The notes: generated by a model from the sequence alone, not told the origin. DNA of 64,000 nt from Romanomermis culicivorax (GCA_963922205.1 CAWUHX010000149.1:744001-808000), one strand, 5' to 3'; positions 23,160 to 36,700 are shown, counted from the stretch's first letter. Numbers and translations: made by a program.

Positions 23160-24000
23160 AAAGATACTGAAAGGTGACCATATCTATTCAATTCCTCATG
23201 GTTTAGAATCTTTCAACCCAAAAAATCACAGAAATACCTTGGTTTACAAAAATGACTTTTTTCGTGTAAACTGACTCCGTTCATTGAATTTCCCATGGTC
23301 AGAAACATCTTCCCTCAAAAATCGCAGAAATACATTTGTTTACACTCAATATGAATTAGTGTGTAAAGTGATCACTTTCATTAAATTCCCAGTGGTCGAA
23401 AACCCCTCCCACAAAAAACTCACGAAAACAGAATTGGTTAAATCCGGAATAATTTTTTTGTGTAAAGTGACACATCCGTTGAATTCCCCGCAGTCGAGAA
23501 CCCCTTCCATAAAAATCACGAAAATACGATTGTTTACTCCCGCGATAGTTTTTTTTGTAAGATGATCGCATTCATCAAATTCTCCGTGATCGAAAACCCC
23601 GCCCATCGGGAAATCACGAAAATATGTTTGTTTACATCCGGGATAAGTTTTTGTGTAAAGTGATCGCATTCATCAAATTCCCCGTGGTCGAAAACCCTTT
23701 CCAGCAAAACATCACGAAAATACGTTTGTTGACACACGGGATAATTTTTGGTGTAAAGTGATCACATTCATTGAATTCCTCGTGGTCGAAAATCTCCTCC
23801 GCAAGAAAATTACGGCAGTACGCCTGTTTACACTGTGGATAATTTTTTTTGTGTAAAGTGAGGACGTCTATTGAATCCCCCGCGGTCGAAAACTCCCTCC
23901 ACTGAAAAATCGCGGAAATAGGCTTGTTTAAACCCAGGATAATTTTTCGTGTAAAGTGACCGTGTCCATCAAATTCCCAATAGTCGAAAACCCTTGCAGT
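23160..24000 (+). repeat. ~98-bp tandem array of composite copy C3
   Basis: About eight units of the GTGTAAAGTGATCGCATTCA type. The Gly/Phe/Asp-rich minus-strand reading frames across it are translations of the repeat. Confidence 0.8.
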
Positions 24001-24495
24001 CCAAAAGTCCCAATAAGGCTACAGGCATATTTGAAACTGCAAAAAAATTGGTAGTGCATTATGCTGCAAAAAAATTTTTTTTGAACCCATAAGTATTATA
24101 TAACAAAATTGGGAAATTTGGCGTTTTCCGGGACTTTGGACAACCATATAATTGAATTGAGGCCATATTTCAAAAAAAGAAAAATTCGCATTTGAGATTA
24201 CACCCCCAAGATGCTCAGGCCGAAGTATAGAGGTTGGATATGGCACACCGATTGCTGGGCATGGTGGAACTGGGGGGCCTTAAAAAGTGCGTTTTTTACC
24301 TGTTTTTGGGGCCCCACCGAGCACCACTTTCAGATAGAGGCGAAATGACAGAAGGCACCCCATAGTTTGCCCCTATGCCCGATATTATGCAAAAAACCCG
24401 AATGTTCTAGCTCTTACCGTTTTGGCTCTAGAGGGGGGGACATGAAATTTGGGGGCCAAGTATATTATAGGTTGACGCTGTCGCGCCACCTATGA

Positions 24496-24697
24496 TAATA
24501 TTGACGTTTCAAACTTTTTACCTCCTCTGTATAGTGTAATAAAACAGATTGTTTCGTCTGTTTTTCAACATAAATGTTTACACCCATTCGAGCGCAATAA
24601 ACTAATCTTGATTGAAAATTCATTCTCAAATTTGATTTTAGTGTGCGATCTGTTGCTTCTTTTCTCCCTCCAACGTATCACGGCCTGCACACAAGTC
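24496..24697 (+). promoter_or_regulatory. Putative promoter and 5' leader of the arginine kinase gene
   Basis: About 200 bp of sequence unlike the flanking repeats separates the composite repeat from the predicted ATG. A TTTGATTTTAG at about 24635-24645 could be an acceptor for a leader exon that runs through a pyrimidine-rich stretch (TGTTGCTTCTTTTCTCCCTCC). No convincing TATA box is visible. The promoter role is inferred from position only. Confidence 0.3.
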
Positions 24698-24749
24698 ATG
24701 TCGAAAAAAATCGTCGCCAGTGTTTACATATCTGACAACAAACCATCGG
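24698..24749 (+). CDS. Arginine kinase gene, predicted coding exon 1
   Basis: ATG opens 17 codons ([17 protein letters not shown]) and one base, ending at a GTATGC donor (24750). The ASVYI motif resembles ASVFIG in exon 2 and GSVFIGG in exon 3, which ties these exons together. The 64-bp intron that follows ends TATATTTTGCAG. Base -3 is G. An alternative first exon elsewhere cannot be excluded. Confidence 0.5.
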
Positions 24750-27700
24750 GTATGCCGCATCGGTTATTCACACCCTTGTATTACGTGACGCTCTACTTGA
24801 CTATATTTTGCAGGCAGTCAAGCCGCTCCTGCCGCTTCGCCACCACCCTCGAAAATCGCCAAGAAAATGGCAGTTGGTGACGCCAGCGTTTTTATCGGCC
24901 CGTCGGGCAGTCCGCCGCCAGCTACAGGGTCGCAGCCGCGCGTTACGTGTAAGTTTCTAAGGTCAAAGTAGCAAAGAAATAAGAAATCAAATAGAGAAAG
25001 CAACGTACGCTTTACCTAGTTTTTCAACCTGTAAGGAACACGCGCAAGTTTGGGGTGCATGTGATTATTTAGCCTCTATTTGCAAGTGACGCTCGGTGGG
25101 GCCCCAAAAATATGCGAAAAACGGTTTTAAGATCTCCATTTCAAGCATGCACGACATTGAATGTAGCATCCCGAGCTCCATACTTCGACCTATGCATCTA
25201 CCCAGTGCATCTCAAATTAGACTTTTTTCTTTTTTGAAAATATGGCCTCAATCCAATCTTACCATGACCTTATGTCCCAGGAACCCCCAAAATTCCACAA
25301 TTTTGTAAGAAAAATTAGCACTTAAGCGACCCCTGAAAATAATTTTTTCCAGAAAATGTTTTGCTGTTATGTTTTTATAAGCATGACTCATTCATGCCCA
25401 CATGGATAAAGTCGTAGATAAATTCAGTAGTTATATGTATGTGGCCATTTGACCACCCTGGCCGCAATGCTATAGGACATGCAACGGGTTAGGGATTGGT
25501 GGAATTAGTTGCCCTCAGCTTACGTGGTCACATGACAACGAGGGTGTTACGGTAGATAGGGCGGCAGCAGGCTCGTTTGACCGTGGTTGGCGAGAGGCCA
25601 TGGGGTCACTTCCGCCACGGGCTCATTTCCGCCACTGGCTCCCTTCTGCCACCGGGTCACTTTCGTTACTGAGTAATTTCTACACTGAGTCACTTCGGCC
25701 GCCGTGCCATTTCAGCCACTGTGCTGCCTACCGTATCTGTCGTGACCTGAAATAAAATCATAGGTGGCGCGGTATTTCATAAGCCTAGTCGACCAATCGG
25801 AGCTCCACTAGATGAGCTATCGGAGCTTCGCCTAGTTGGGCTGTGCAACCGTCTAAAGCAGGCGAGACGCAGCCGTCCGCAAGTGGAACGCAACCGTCCG
25901 TATGCAAGACACAGTCGTCTGCAAGTAGGACGCAGCAGTCCTCAAATAAGACGCAGCCATCCGCGGGTGAGACGCAGCAGTCCTCAAATAAGACGCAGCC
26001 ATCCGTGGGTGAGACGCAGCTGGCCGCAAACGAGACGCAACTGCCCGCTAGCAAGACGCCGTATCTGCAAGTGAGACGCAGCTGCCCGCGTCGGGACGCA
26101 GCCCTCTGCAGGTGTAACGCAGGCGTCAGCAAATGGGGCGCAGCCTCCTGCTAGCGCGGGTCGCAGCCATCCACAAGTGACACGCAGCTCTCCGTGGATA
26201 AGACGTAGCCCACCGCGGGTGAGACGCAGCTGACCGCAACTGACACACAATCGTCTGCAACTGAGACGACTCAGGGTGCAGGCATCCACATGTGAGATGC
26301 TGCAGTGCGCTAGTGAGACGCAGCCGTCAGAAAGCGAGATGCAGCTGTCCGCGGGTGAGACAAAGCTGCCCGTAGGTGAAACGCAGCCGTCTGCAGGGGA
26401 GGGTCCTTGGACTTTTGCGCAGGGGGTAGGGAGGTGGGCGAGCAAAAAAAACAAAAAAAAAGTTCTGAAAGCTTGTTTTTCATACAAAATATACACAAAA
26501 ATCATCAAAAAAGCAGTCTTGAAAAAATTTCAGGGGGGTTGTTTGACGATTTTTTTGGGGCCAGGGGGATGGCCAGGGTGTACTCTATATGTGCATGTAT
26601 GATCTTCAGGTATGAGGACAATCTATCAGAACATAGTCAAGTTATCAAGCTCTAACTAGTCAGAGCGAAATGAACAAAAAATATAATAGTGAAATGAAAA
26701 CTAAAAGTAGTTCTTTAACTATAGTTGACTTTGTTTACAACTTGTTTTATGTCGCATGTAGTTTACACATCCTTTACTTTTGCCGAAAGTGAAAATTCTC
26801 TGCTCTCAGGTTGACGTGGAGATGGCCAAAATGAACGTTTTCATGCCCGGTCAAGGCCCACTAAAAAGGGATAGACTATTGTCTTTTTTTATAAAATGCA
26901 TCTAAATAGAAAAGTGACACAAATCAGTACTGTCGTCAAAGTCGTTTACATAGAGCTTTTACTGTAAAATTGTTCGCTCGAAAAATCGTTGAAGGTTAGG
27001 CCAGTATGCTCACAAACTTCTAGTCTTATATGATATATTGTTTATCAGAAAATAGTGAAAATCTGAAATAGTACTTGCTTTCCACCTTCATTATTTAGAA
27101 GCATTTCAAGAAAAATAGACTATAGTTTATTGGAAAATGCTCCTATGGGGCGGAAAAAGGGGAATATATTAACTTGGATAGTCGCCATACTAAAAAAGGA
27201 TCGGACTAGATTCTTGAGATGAGAGTCTGAAAAATCCAATTTCGTAATATTGGATTTTCATTGTTTCTCATTAAAAAATTTTCCGTTTCCGTGAAAAGGT
27301 ATATTCTCCAGCTGGGTGCATCAACACACCTTCTAACAATACATGTAACGGGGCCTCGAGGTCTGGAAGGGGGTCATGTGACTTTTTTTGGGCCGGGGGT
27401 CAGTAATTCCCTAAATTTTGGGGGGAGGTGTCTCAGGAAAAAAATTCAATTTTTCACTGAAAAAAGTCCGAAAATGGCTAAAAAAAATTGTATTTTTTTC
27501 TAAAAAAGACCGAAAAAATGTATTCGTGGCGTGAAGCGCCAAGAAAATTGACATTTTTGACCATTTTTGTTCAAAAGTTGACATTTTTCATCAAAAAATT
27601 GACATTTTCCATTAAACGATTGACATTTTTCATAAAAAAATTTACATATTTCAGTATTTTTCCGACCAAAAGTATGGGTGGTCTCAATGGCTACCATATG

Positions 27701-30700
27701 GCTAGCCATAGGATTGGAAAATCCTGGGGGGCGGTCCCCCAAGGGCTAGCCATATGGTGGATGATTCCTGGGGGAGAGTTCCCATAGCACTTCCCCCCCC
27801 CCCCAATTACATGAATGCTTCCAACCATACATGTGCAGCTCCAAAATTTTGAGGAGGGTACGAGGGGATAGACCCTAGCCATGTGATAAACAGCTGGAAG
27901 CACCACTACAACGCCCCTCCCCCTTCGAGGAGGAGGGCTCCAGATGATCACCAATGTCATATGCATAAATTGATATGGCCGGCGCCTCAGAAAAGCAATG
28001 CTTGGTGAAGGGCTTGATCCCCCGACCTTCTGCATAAAAAGACAGGCGCTTTATCGGACCGCGCTAACTGGGCTATGCGAATGATTCCAAAATTCTGGTT
28101 GTAATGGTGGTGGTGCACCAACAATTGAGCGCCGGACAATTGAGGGCCGACAATTGAGCGCTGACAACTGAGCGCCGGACAATTGAGCGCCGTGACAACT
28201 GAGCGCCGAAAACTGAGCACCGACAACTGAGCGCCGACAACTGAGCACCAGACAATTGAGCGCCGACAATTGAGCGCCGACAACTGAGCGCCAGACAACT
28301 GAGCGCCGTGACAATTGAGTGCCGTGACAACTGAGCGCCAGACATTTGAGCGCCGACAACTGAGCCCCAGACATTTGAATGCCGACAACTGAGCGCCGAC
28401 TATTTAATACATTATAATTGAGCGTTTTTTTCATTTACTGAGCGCTACAGAATACTAGCATTTCAGTGATTATCTACCGTAATGATTATCTACCGTAATG
28501 TATATATGTCCATACGTCTAATATTATGAATCAAACAAATATGGTCATTTTTGATTCGTATGACAAAGCCTAAGCCTAAGCCTAAGCCCCTAAGCCTAAG
28601 CCTAAGCCTCTAAGCCTATGCCCCTAAGCTTAAGCCCCTAAGCCTAAGCCCCTAAGCCTAAGCTTAAGCCTAAGCCTAAGCCTAAGCCTAAGCCTAAGCC
28701 TAAGCCTAAATGCAAAATAGTTACTTCAAACTGATTGGGTTATTTATCTGACATCAAATAGTCGGCGGTCAGTTGTCAGTGCTCAGTTGTCGGCGCTCAG
28801 TTATCTGGCGCTCAGTTGTCTGGCGCTCAGTTGTCTCCGCGCTCAGTTGTCGGCACTCAGTTGTCGGCGCTCAGTTGTCGGCGCTCAGTTGTCCGCGCTC
28901 AGTTGTCACAGTGTTCAGTTGTCTGGCGCTCAGTTGTCGGCGCTCAGTTGTCGGGTCACGAATGGTGGTAATGAGTGCGGGGCACACTGTGTGATAAGCA
29001 GTCGGAATACTGGTAACCCAGGTTCAACTCCTGGCTACACCCTATTTTTCAAATTAATTTTCACTCCGAAAAATTTCTATATAATTTTCGTTTATAGAAA
29101 GTCAGCAGCTTCATTGGTCGGCAGTTCAAAGCAGAAGGTTAGCTGCTACTTGCCAAAAGTCGTACGTTCACAACCACCAAACATTGGAGTTGTATGTTGA
29201 AAATCATAGCCAAGGGGACCACCTTAATCTGGGTTCACCTCATGGTATGGTGGTCTAGTGGTGAGAACATCAGCCTGGAATGCTGGTAACTCAGGTTCGA
29301 CTCCTGGCTACACCCTATTTTTCAAATTTATTTTCACTCAAAAAAATTTCAACCTCTTGGAACAGATGCCGCTTACACATCTTTTTCATATCAAAATCAA
29401 CTCTTATTCTTGGTGGGATCAACCAACCAAAAGTCTTAACTTATAAATATAACATTGGGGATCCATTCAGGCTTGATTAAGTACTTATCTTCCCTCTCTG
29501 TGTTGTGGCCTAGTTTCCGAATTTCTATGAATTCTGGAGGCTAGACCTCATAGATCTATTGCCTTGGGTTACACTCCTGGCTTTTATAAGATGCTTATGA
29601 TTTTTCAAGAAACTCCTCACACTCCACCCGCCAATAAAACCCCGCTAGTCACACCTCCATCTGCTAATACTTCTGCTCCTTTTCAGTCAGCACAAAATTC
29701 ATGGAAATTCGGAAACTATGCCACAGGTCTGGGGGGGGGGTTGAGCAACTTTTCTCGGGCCAAGGGTCAGTAATTCCCAAAATTTTGGGAAAGGGTTCTC
29801 TCAAGGAAAAAAAATCGATTTCTTCACAAAAAAAAGTCGAAAAAATAGTCAAAAAATAGTTTTTTTTAAAAAGACCGAAAACTGTATTAATGGTGCGAAC
29901 CGCCCAGAAAATTCTTATTTTTGTTCATTTGTGTTCAAAAACTGACATTTTTGATCAAAAAATTGACATTTTTCAGTATTTTTCTGACCAGAAGTATGGG
30001 CGTTCCTACAGCTACCATATTTGTAGCCATAGGATTGGAAAATCTGGGGGCAGGTCACCCAATGACTAGCCATATGGTCGACGATTTCTGGGTGGATCCC
30101 ATAACACTTCCCCCTTTTACAAATTACATGTATGGTGGCATTTCTAACACAATGGGATTGGATTTGCAGGATCGTGTGAATCAAGTACAGTTATTATTGA
30201 ACCATGCGCCAAGTACCCACACTCAAACCACTCATGATTCCTTATTGCAATCCCTTACATAGTTAACATTCTGAACTCAACTCAAACTACACCTGCTGAT
30301 AATGTTTTTCTGGCACCGCTGCCTCAGTCAGTTGCAGGTTCAGTTACACAATGGGCACCTTCTCCTGCTGTTGCTACTGGTTCTCAATCAAATAATCCTT
30401 CTCAAAATCAGCTGTCACTATCACAACATGCTGTTTCTAGTTCACAACAGACTCAAAGTACTTCTTATCATTCTGACTCTTCTGAATCTATTTCCTCTTC
30501 TCCATATTTCTTCTACTGTTCCTTTACCCTGATTTGGCCGAAGTAAAAAGCTCTGTCGCAAAGCATTAATGATGCTTGGTATGGCATAGATAGAGAACTT
30601 TGGAGCCGAAGCTTTATAGCAGCTAACTGCTTTAGCTGGTAGGACTATGTTAGTTCAACACAATATTCCTACTACTGCCACTGTCCCTCAAATTTTTGGT

Positions 30701-33700
30701 TTAATTGGAGATAAAACACGAGAAATTGTGGAAAATAAGTTGAGACTCTCGAGGGAACTTGAGGAGCAGCGAACAAAACTTTCTGAAACCCAACAACACC
30801 AAACTGCCACTATGTCTGCCACTCTGAATACCCTGATGGAAAAATTCAACTTTTTCGTTACTGATAATTTCCCTGATCCTCCTGTCCTAACTGAGTTAAG
30901 TAATCTGAATCCTCTTGCTGTTTCTAATCCTCAACCTGATCATCTCGCACCTCATCCTACTCCTACTGTTAATAATGTACCAATGCCTTTCTCATTCCTA
31001 TCAAAATTGGACCTATCACTGCAAATGCTCTCATCATTACCGGTGCACAGTGTTCTGTATTATCGTCTGGTTTAATCAAAAGACCTTTTGAAAAGATTGT
31101 GAAATTTGAAAAGATACCCCTCTACCTGTCTGTCCACACATATGTGTCACAGATGAAACCGTGGTTAAAACCCATTTTCTGGTTATGTTTACAATGGAAT
31201 CAGACTTTGGTCAACACATTGTCAAATGCTTAATTCTTGATGATGATGCTGGAGAACAGTGCATCATCGGCATGGATTTTCCTACTCACCCTGACGTCAA
31301 AGCTGTTCTAAACTTTAAGCAATAATACATTGAGATAACCAACAAACAGCAACCTCTTATTGTTCTCATAAACCTTCCTCACCAACCTGAAATCATATCT
31401 ACTCTTGCTAGTCTTGAAGGATCTATCATGGAAGAAATTCCAATTCAGGACCTATCTTGCGCTTCAAATCATCTGAATGCAATGATCAAGTCAAACAGAT
31501 TGAAGCTGAACTCTCAGACTGGCCAGTTCAAACTGACACTTCCACAGTTGTTGATTCTAACAGTCTAGTAGTTGCTGAACTTGCCAAACCTATTCCCGAA
31601 AAAATTCAACCTTGTTCTCAGCACTAGATTTGCAGTTATGTTTTTCCACAAACTGACACAATCATCTCTGATGTTATAGTTTAACCTGCACCTAACACCT
31701 CTAATAGAGAAGAATACCCCATAGAGACTTTGATCATAAACATCCTTAATAGAACCTGTCCTCTTCTCTTTGTCAACAATTCAGGAAACTGTATTAAACT
31801 TTGCACTAACCAAGTAATCACTATTGTAAAGCACTGTTTAGAAAATTTTCCTCCCCAAATGAGGAAAGAGCCCAAAATTTTTTTCTCTCTTACAAATATT
31901 TTCCAAAAAAGCACGATTTGGGGAAAAAATAGTGCCTGTTACAACACAATAATAGTGAATATAGGAAAAAAGCAAATTAAATGTATATTTCATGTTAAAT
32001 CTGAATGAATTTTTAGTTTTCTGACTAGATATTTTAAAGTCTTAAAATAAGAAAAAAGTAATAATTGATTTCAAAAGTTCAGAATCAATGACTGACACAT
32101 TATAGGAGAATATGTGTGATCAAACATATGACTCAAGAAATTCTGCACCAGCGCAAACAAATACTGTCAAGCAAGTAGGTAAATTCTCCTTTTTCTGCTC
32201 CATCGGGGCATTTTCCAATAGACTAGTAGGGTTATGTGTTTTCTGCACTTTAAATATTCTGAATCGCAATGCTAAGAATTGGAAAACTCGAGTTTAGGAT
32301 ATTGTAGCTACACGAATTTGATTTTGATGCAAAATAAATTCCAGAATAATATTTAGTAAAGCATGTAAAGCTACACAGTATACCTGATTTCCAGGTATAA
32401 CTAGTAACTTTTCATGGTCAAGGTCGAACTTCTCACACTGCGTCCTAATATTCTTTCCAGCTCTTTGACTACGACGATTTTTCTTCAGTTTCAAAAGCAT
32501 CGCCAACGATAAATATAATCGGCAGCGTGTTCATTGGAGGACCGGCACCACCAGCATCGGCGTCAGCAGCGGCCACAAAATCTGTGGGTGCGAAATCGAC
32601 GGCGTCAGGATCTAAAACGGCGTCCTCTTCATCAACAGTTTCGTTCAAATCGGCGTCGCCATCGTCATCATCATCTGACGCGCCGCCCAAAGGCAGCAGC
32701 AGCATTATCGGCGGTACAGCAGTCAGTACGTTGAAAATCAAATCTGTGTTAGGGCAATCAGGTTAGTTTTCAATAGAGGTTAATATATCATGATGCTCAT
32801 CAAAGTACCATCTCCAGGAGGAAGTTCGCTGAAATTTTGTGATTGACTTCTTAAGGGTACTGTAATGCGACATAGCTTTTGAAATTAATGTAGGATTCGA
32901 ACACCAAGACAGGACGTCACCTAATACCTGTAGTAACCACGAAGCCCGGTTCATACTTCTGCTCGACGAGCAAATTTTCCCCGAGCATGCTCGCCGAGTA
33001 TGCTCGGCAAACATCTCCGAGCACGCTCGCCCGAGCAAATTTTTTCCCGAAAATGCATACTTGTTTCTTTCCATGTATGAACCATAAAATCAGTCCCTTG
33101 AATAACTTAGTTCTTCCTGAATTTCTTTGAAGACACGGCGTTTTTTCCTAACGTTCTTGTAACCAGGGGATTAAACGTTAAACAGAAATTCTTTTTCACG
33201 AACAAGTTCAATAAGTTCAAATTCTTCATCATCTGATAATTTTTTCCAATTGACATGGCCAAAACTTTACAACAAAAAAAATGAAATCCCACAAATAAAT
33301 CTAGCAATTAGGGATGAATCGTATCTTTTGAGCAGGTATGCTACTTGATCCTACCCGATATTTTCTGACCCAACCCGAAAGAGGAAAAAAGACTCTTTAC
33401 CTTACCCGTATACCTCTGTGCCTTGGAGATAATGAGTCAAAAAAATCAGTTGATCATTTTCACTGTTAGAGGAAAGAACACTACATGAGATTAATTTAGT
33501 CATTATTACGAGTACATGTGTGTTTCAAAAATAAAATTTTCTCGGTAGTTTTCCAATGAAATTAGGGAATGATCGATTTATTGGCATCGGCTGACAGACT
33601 TTTTTGAATATTGGTCGATGGTTTTTTGGGCGCAGTGCCGTTCTCAGGGGGAGGGGCGAACTGGACGCTAAAAATTTGGGGCCGCTAAAAATTTTCCAGT

Positions 33701-36700
33701 GTATGCCTGAAGAATGCCTGTTTAGGGGTCCTGAATAAAATTGTCTATTTTTGTACGCAAAAATTATCAAATTTCCGCAAACATTCTATGTACATGATGA
33801 AATTAAAATGAATTTCAGAAAATTCAATTTTCTTTGGTTTTAAAAATCTTCTGTGTTAGTTACAGTGCATTGAAAAAAATGTGTTTAATATAAGAATCAT
33901 AATATTATTATAGCTGCATTACAAAAGGGAACAAAACTAAATGCAAAAAGTCAATAGTAGGCGATTTACAACTAAATCACGCACTTTACATTTCATACCA
34001 GAGATTCATATCTTGCTGTGCATAGTCAAAAAGGCTAATGAATTTATAATTGTCCGGATACATTTTTTTATAAAGCTTTACATATTCGATCATTACTCAC
34101 GAGAAATATATTTAGAGGGTTTGTTTCGAATGTTGACTTTTCTGCTTACAAAAGATAATTTTTTCGGCATCACTTTTAGTTTCAAGTTGTTTCCTGATCT
34201 GGTGGTCAACTGCATGATGACTATATAGTTTCAGAATAGCGATTCTCTCAAGATAACAATAATCGGGGAAGTTTATGATACGCTTTGAGGAATATTTTTG
34301 CAGTTTGTCAACCGTTAGTTAATGACAAATTTAGTTGAAATTTTGATGACTATCTAATCACTAGATTCGGATTACATTATGTTTTAGATACATAAAATTT
34401 ATGCAGAGTAGAAATAAAAGAGGTACTGAGACCTTCCTTCAGGTAAATATGAGTACACCACTCAAAACGCAAATATCAAGTAAATATTAATCATTTTAAC
34501 TTGTACGCAAACAATAACTATATATAAGCTTCTTTGAGCAGGAACGTGTTTTAGAAATATCTTTCTTATTTGGGAAAAACTTTGAGTGCTTTAGAGTTTA
34601 CACAATTATGGAATCTGCATCCGAGCACACATGATCCATAATTCTGTAAAGCATCTGTTTTTTCTACACTGCATTTTTTGTGCCAATAGTGGCAAAAAAG
34701 GCTGATTTCCAGTCGATGGTTTTGGTTTTGTAGTTTGCTGACAGCATTATCTAGCTGATAGAAAATATCAGCACATTGCTCGGGTCTCTGTATAGTACAC
34801 AAATTTTTACCATTTTATGTAGCAATTATTGAATTTTTCTCCAAAAAAGAACAATAAATTCTGGATAAGAGACCTGGAAACGTCAGAATTTCAATTGGAA
34901 AAACCTCTGGACACCTTACCTCAGGCGTTTTATTATGGTGTTATGTGCAGACGTCGCATTACATACTAGTTTTATACTGTGTAATGTCGTCTATTACGAC
35001 AACAGCAAAGTTGTTGTCATTCAACTGGTTCATAAGCGCGTTAACAAAATCTTGTAATGATGGAATTATGCGTCGTTTTAGATATTCTAGAGGATGTGGC
35101 GTGATGTCTAATTATGGGAAAAAATTTAGGGCCACTAAACCTGAGTTCGCCAAGGCTGCTAAAACCCTAATAATGCATTTTTGGGCGAGCTATGATCGAT
35201 AATATTATATTTTCTATGGCAATCCTGCATTAATCAGCCCTGCAGTTGGTTATTTACTGGGCAAGTGTAAATCTTAGGTCACTTTTGGTTATTCGTGATA
35301 AGAAAAACGTCGAAGGTGCATATGACAATGTGATTTTTTCCTTCAATGCATTATGACACAATGGTTGATGAATAGTTTTTAGCCTTCACCTTCTCAAAAA
35401 GTATGCTTAAAAATAATTCAATTTCCATAATTCACAAAGAATTATTCAACAATATCATTTTAAAAGCAATGATATGGTGTTCAAAACTTTTTGAGTTAAA
35501 ATACTGTTTCAAATTGAGTGTTCTATAATTCCTATTGTGTTCAAAAAGTTCTTTAGTGGAACTTTCGTGTGAACAATGTGGTACTGATGATTTTTTCAGA
35601 AAATACAAACAAAATGAACATACAAAAACAGAAGTATAATGTGATTTCTTTAATTTTTTTGAGGAATTTATGTCAAGTTTTTTATCTGTATTTTTGCATT
35701 ATTTTGAGAAGGTACCTATCGATTTGAAGTTATTCCATTTCTTAAGAATAAAGGTTTTGTTAGTCTTTTTTACACATTTTCCATTTCTTTGTTACATTTC
35801 ATATTGTGTTAGCTTCACTCATTGCAAAATTCAAAAGGGCTGTTAGATTGAGGTCTTCCTCTGCTCCTCTTTTTGTATTAATGAAAGTTTTTGCTAAAAT
35901 GATTATAATATTGATTATTTTATTATGTTCCGTTTTTACCTCTGGTTCATATCCAAATATTATTTCTTTACGAGTAAACGCTATATTTTTTATCACGGTT
36001 TTCATATATTATACATTCCAACTCTTTCCATAAAGATTTTACTTGTTGACATTCCAGAAATGTATGTGAAATATCATCGTCTCCATAACACTGAAAGCAA
36101 CTACTGGAATCTTTAATTCTATATTTTACTAATAAGTGTGGGGTAATTATGATGTTATGTAGAATTTTATACTGTATTTCCTTGCTTTTGTTACCTAATT
36201 TGTATAGCATTTTCCATGATTTAGTAAAGTCCAGGTCATTTAATTCCAGTTTTGCTTACCATTTTTTTGCCCTGCTGGTATACATATACGTTTTTTATTT
36301 GTTTTTTTTATCAAAAATAAGTGATTCGAAATTAATCTCTCCTTTTACCAGGTTAGATTCTTTAATTATAGCTTTCCAGGATCTAGGAATGGAATGGATC
36401 ATTCTTGCATAGTCAAACCATTTTATGTTACATAGTTCCCCTTTTAGATCTTTCCAACTTTTTAAAGTTCAGTCCTCCTTGAACCAGTTGAGGAGATAAT
36501 TGAATTTTGTTTCTTTGAGGTCCTCTAAATATATGGATGTTTTGTTACTTAAGATAAATCTATCGTTGTTTATTCTTTGTGTAATTACATCCATCGGAGT
36601 TGATATATTATTAATATTAGTTATAGGTATTAATGCTATTAAGTGCAAAATCTCTTCATAGAAAGAATATATATGTAAACCAAATGTTTTTACAGAGAAA

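Larger units (their letters stand above)
21279..24495 (+). repeat. Composite repeat copy C3, most complete copy
   Basis: In order: a complete R1 element (21279-22984), a ~175-bp link holding AGTGGGCCTCAACCATG, a ~98-bp tandem array (about 23160-24000), a conserved tail (24001-24460), and the terminal hairpin (24469-24490). The 3.2-kb whole serves as the reference for the other copies. It ends about 200 bp upstream of the predicted start codon of the arginine kinase gene. No protein is encoded that I can recognise. Confidence 0.75.

Noticed and set aside
23284-23737. Overlapping ORFs with repeated GVFDHGEF / EFPVVENP peptides
   Set aside because: They are translations of the ~98-bp tandem array. 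The same peptides appear in every array and on both strands.
25785-26508. Cys/Val-rich and Thr/Gln-rich ORFs on both strands
   Set aside because: The ~21-bp minisatellite unit is a multiple of three, so open frames arise on either strand without selection for a protein.
28103-28400. CRISPR array
   Set aside because: The units are contiguous 14-bp repeats without unique spacers, in a eukaryotic intron.
28563-28707. A true chromosome end
   Set aside because: The hexamer array is short, degenerate and flanked on both sides by ordinary sequence and inverse arms.
27987-28994. Leu/Ser/Arg-rich ORFs ([14 protein letters not shown] type)
   Set aside because: Translations of the 14-bp unit arrays in the arms of the foldback-like element.
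29244-29314. Functional tRNA-Ser(GGA)
   Set aside because: The D stem and one acceptor pair are poor, the long Ser variable arm is missing, and related copies are nearby, so a SINE head is more likely.
32534-32734. His/Arg-rich alternative frame over exon 3
   Set aside because: A shadow of the Ser/Ala-rich coding frame, which alone joins the neighbouring exons in phase.
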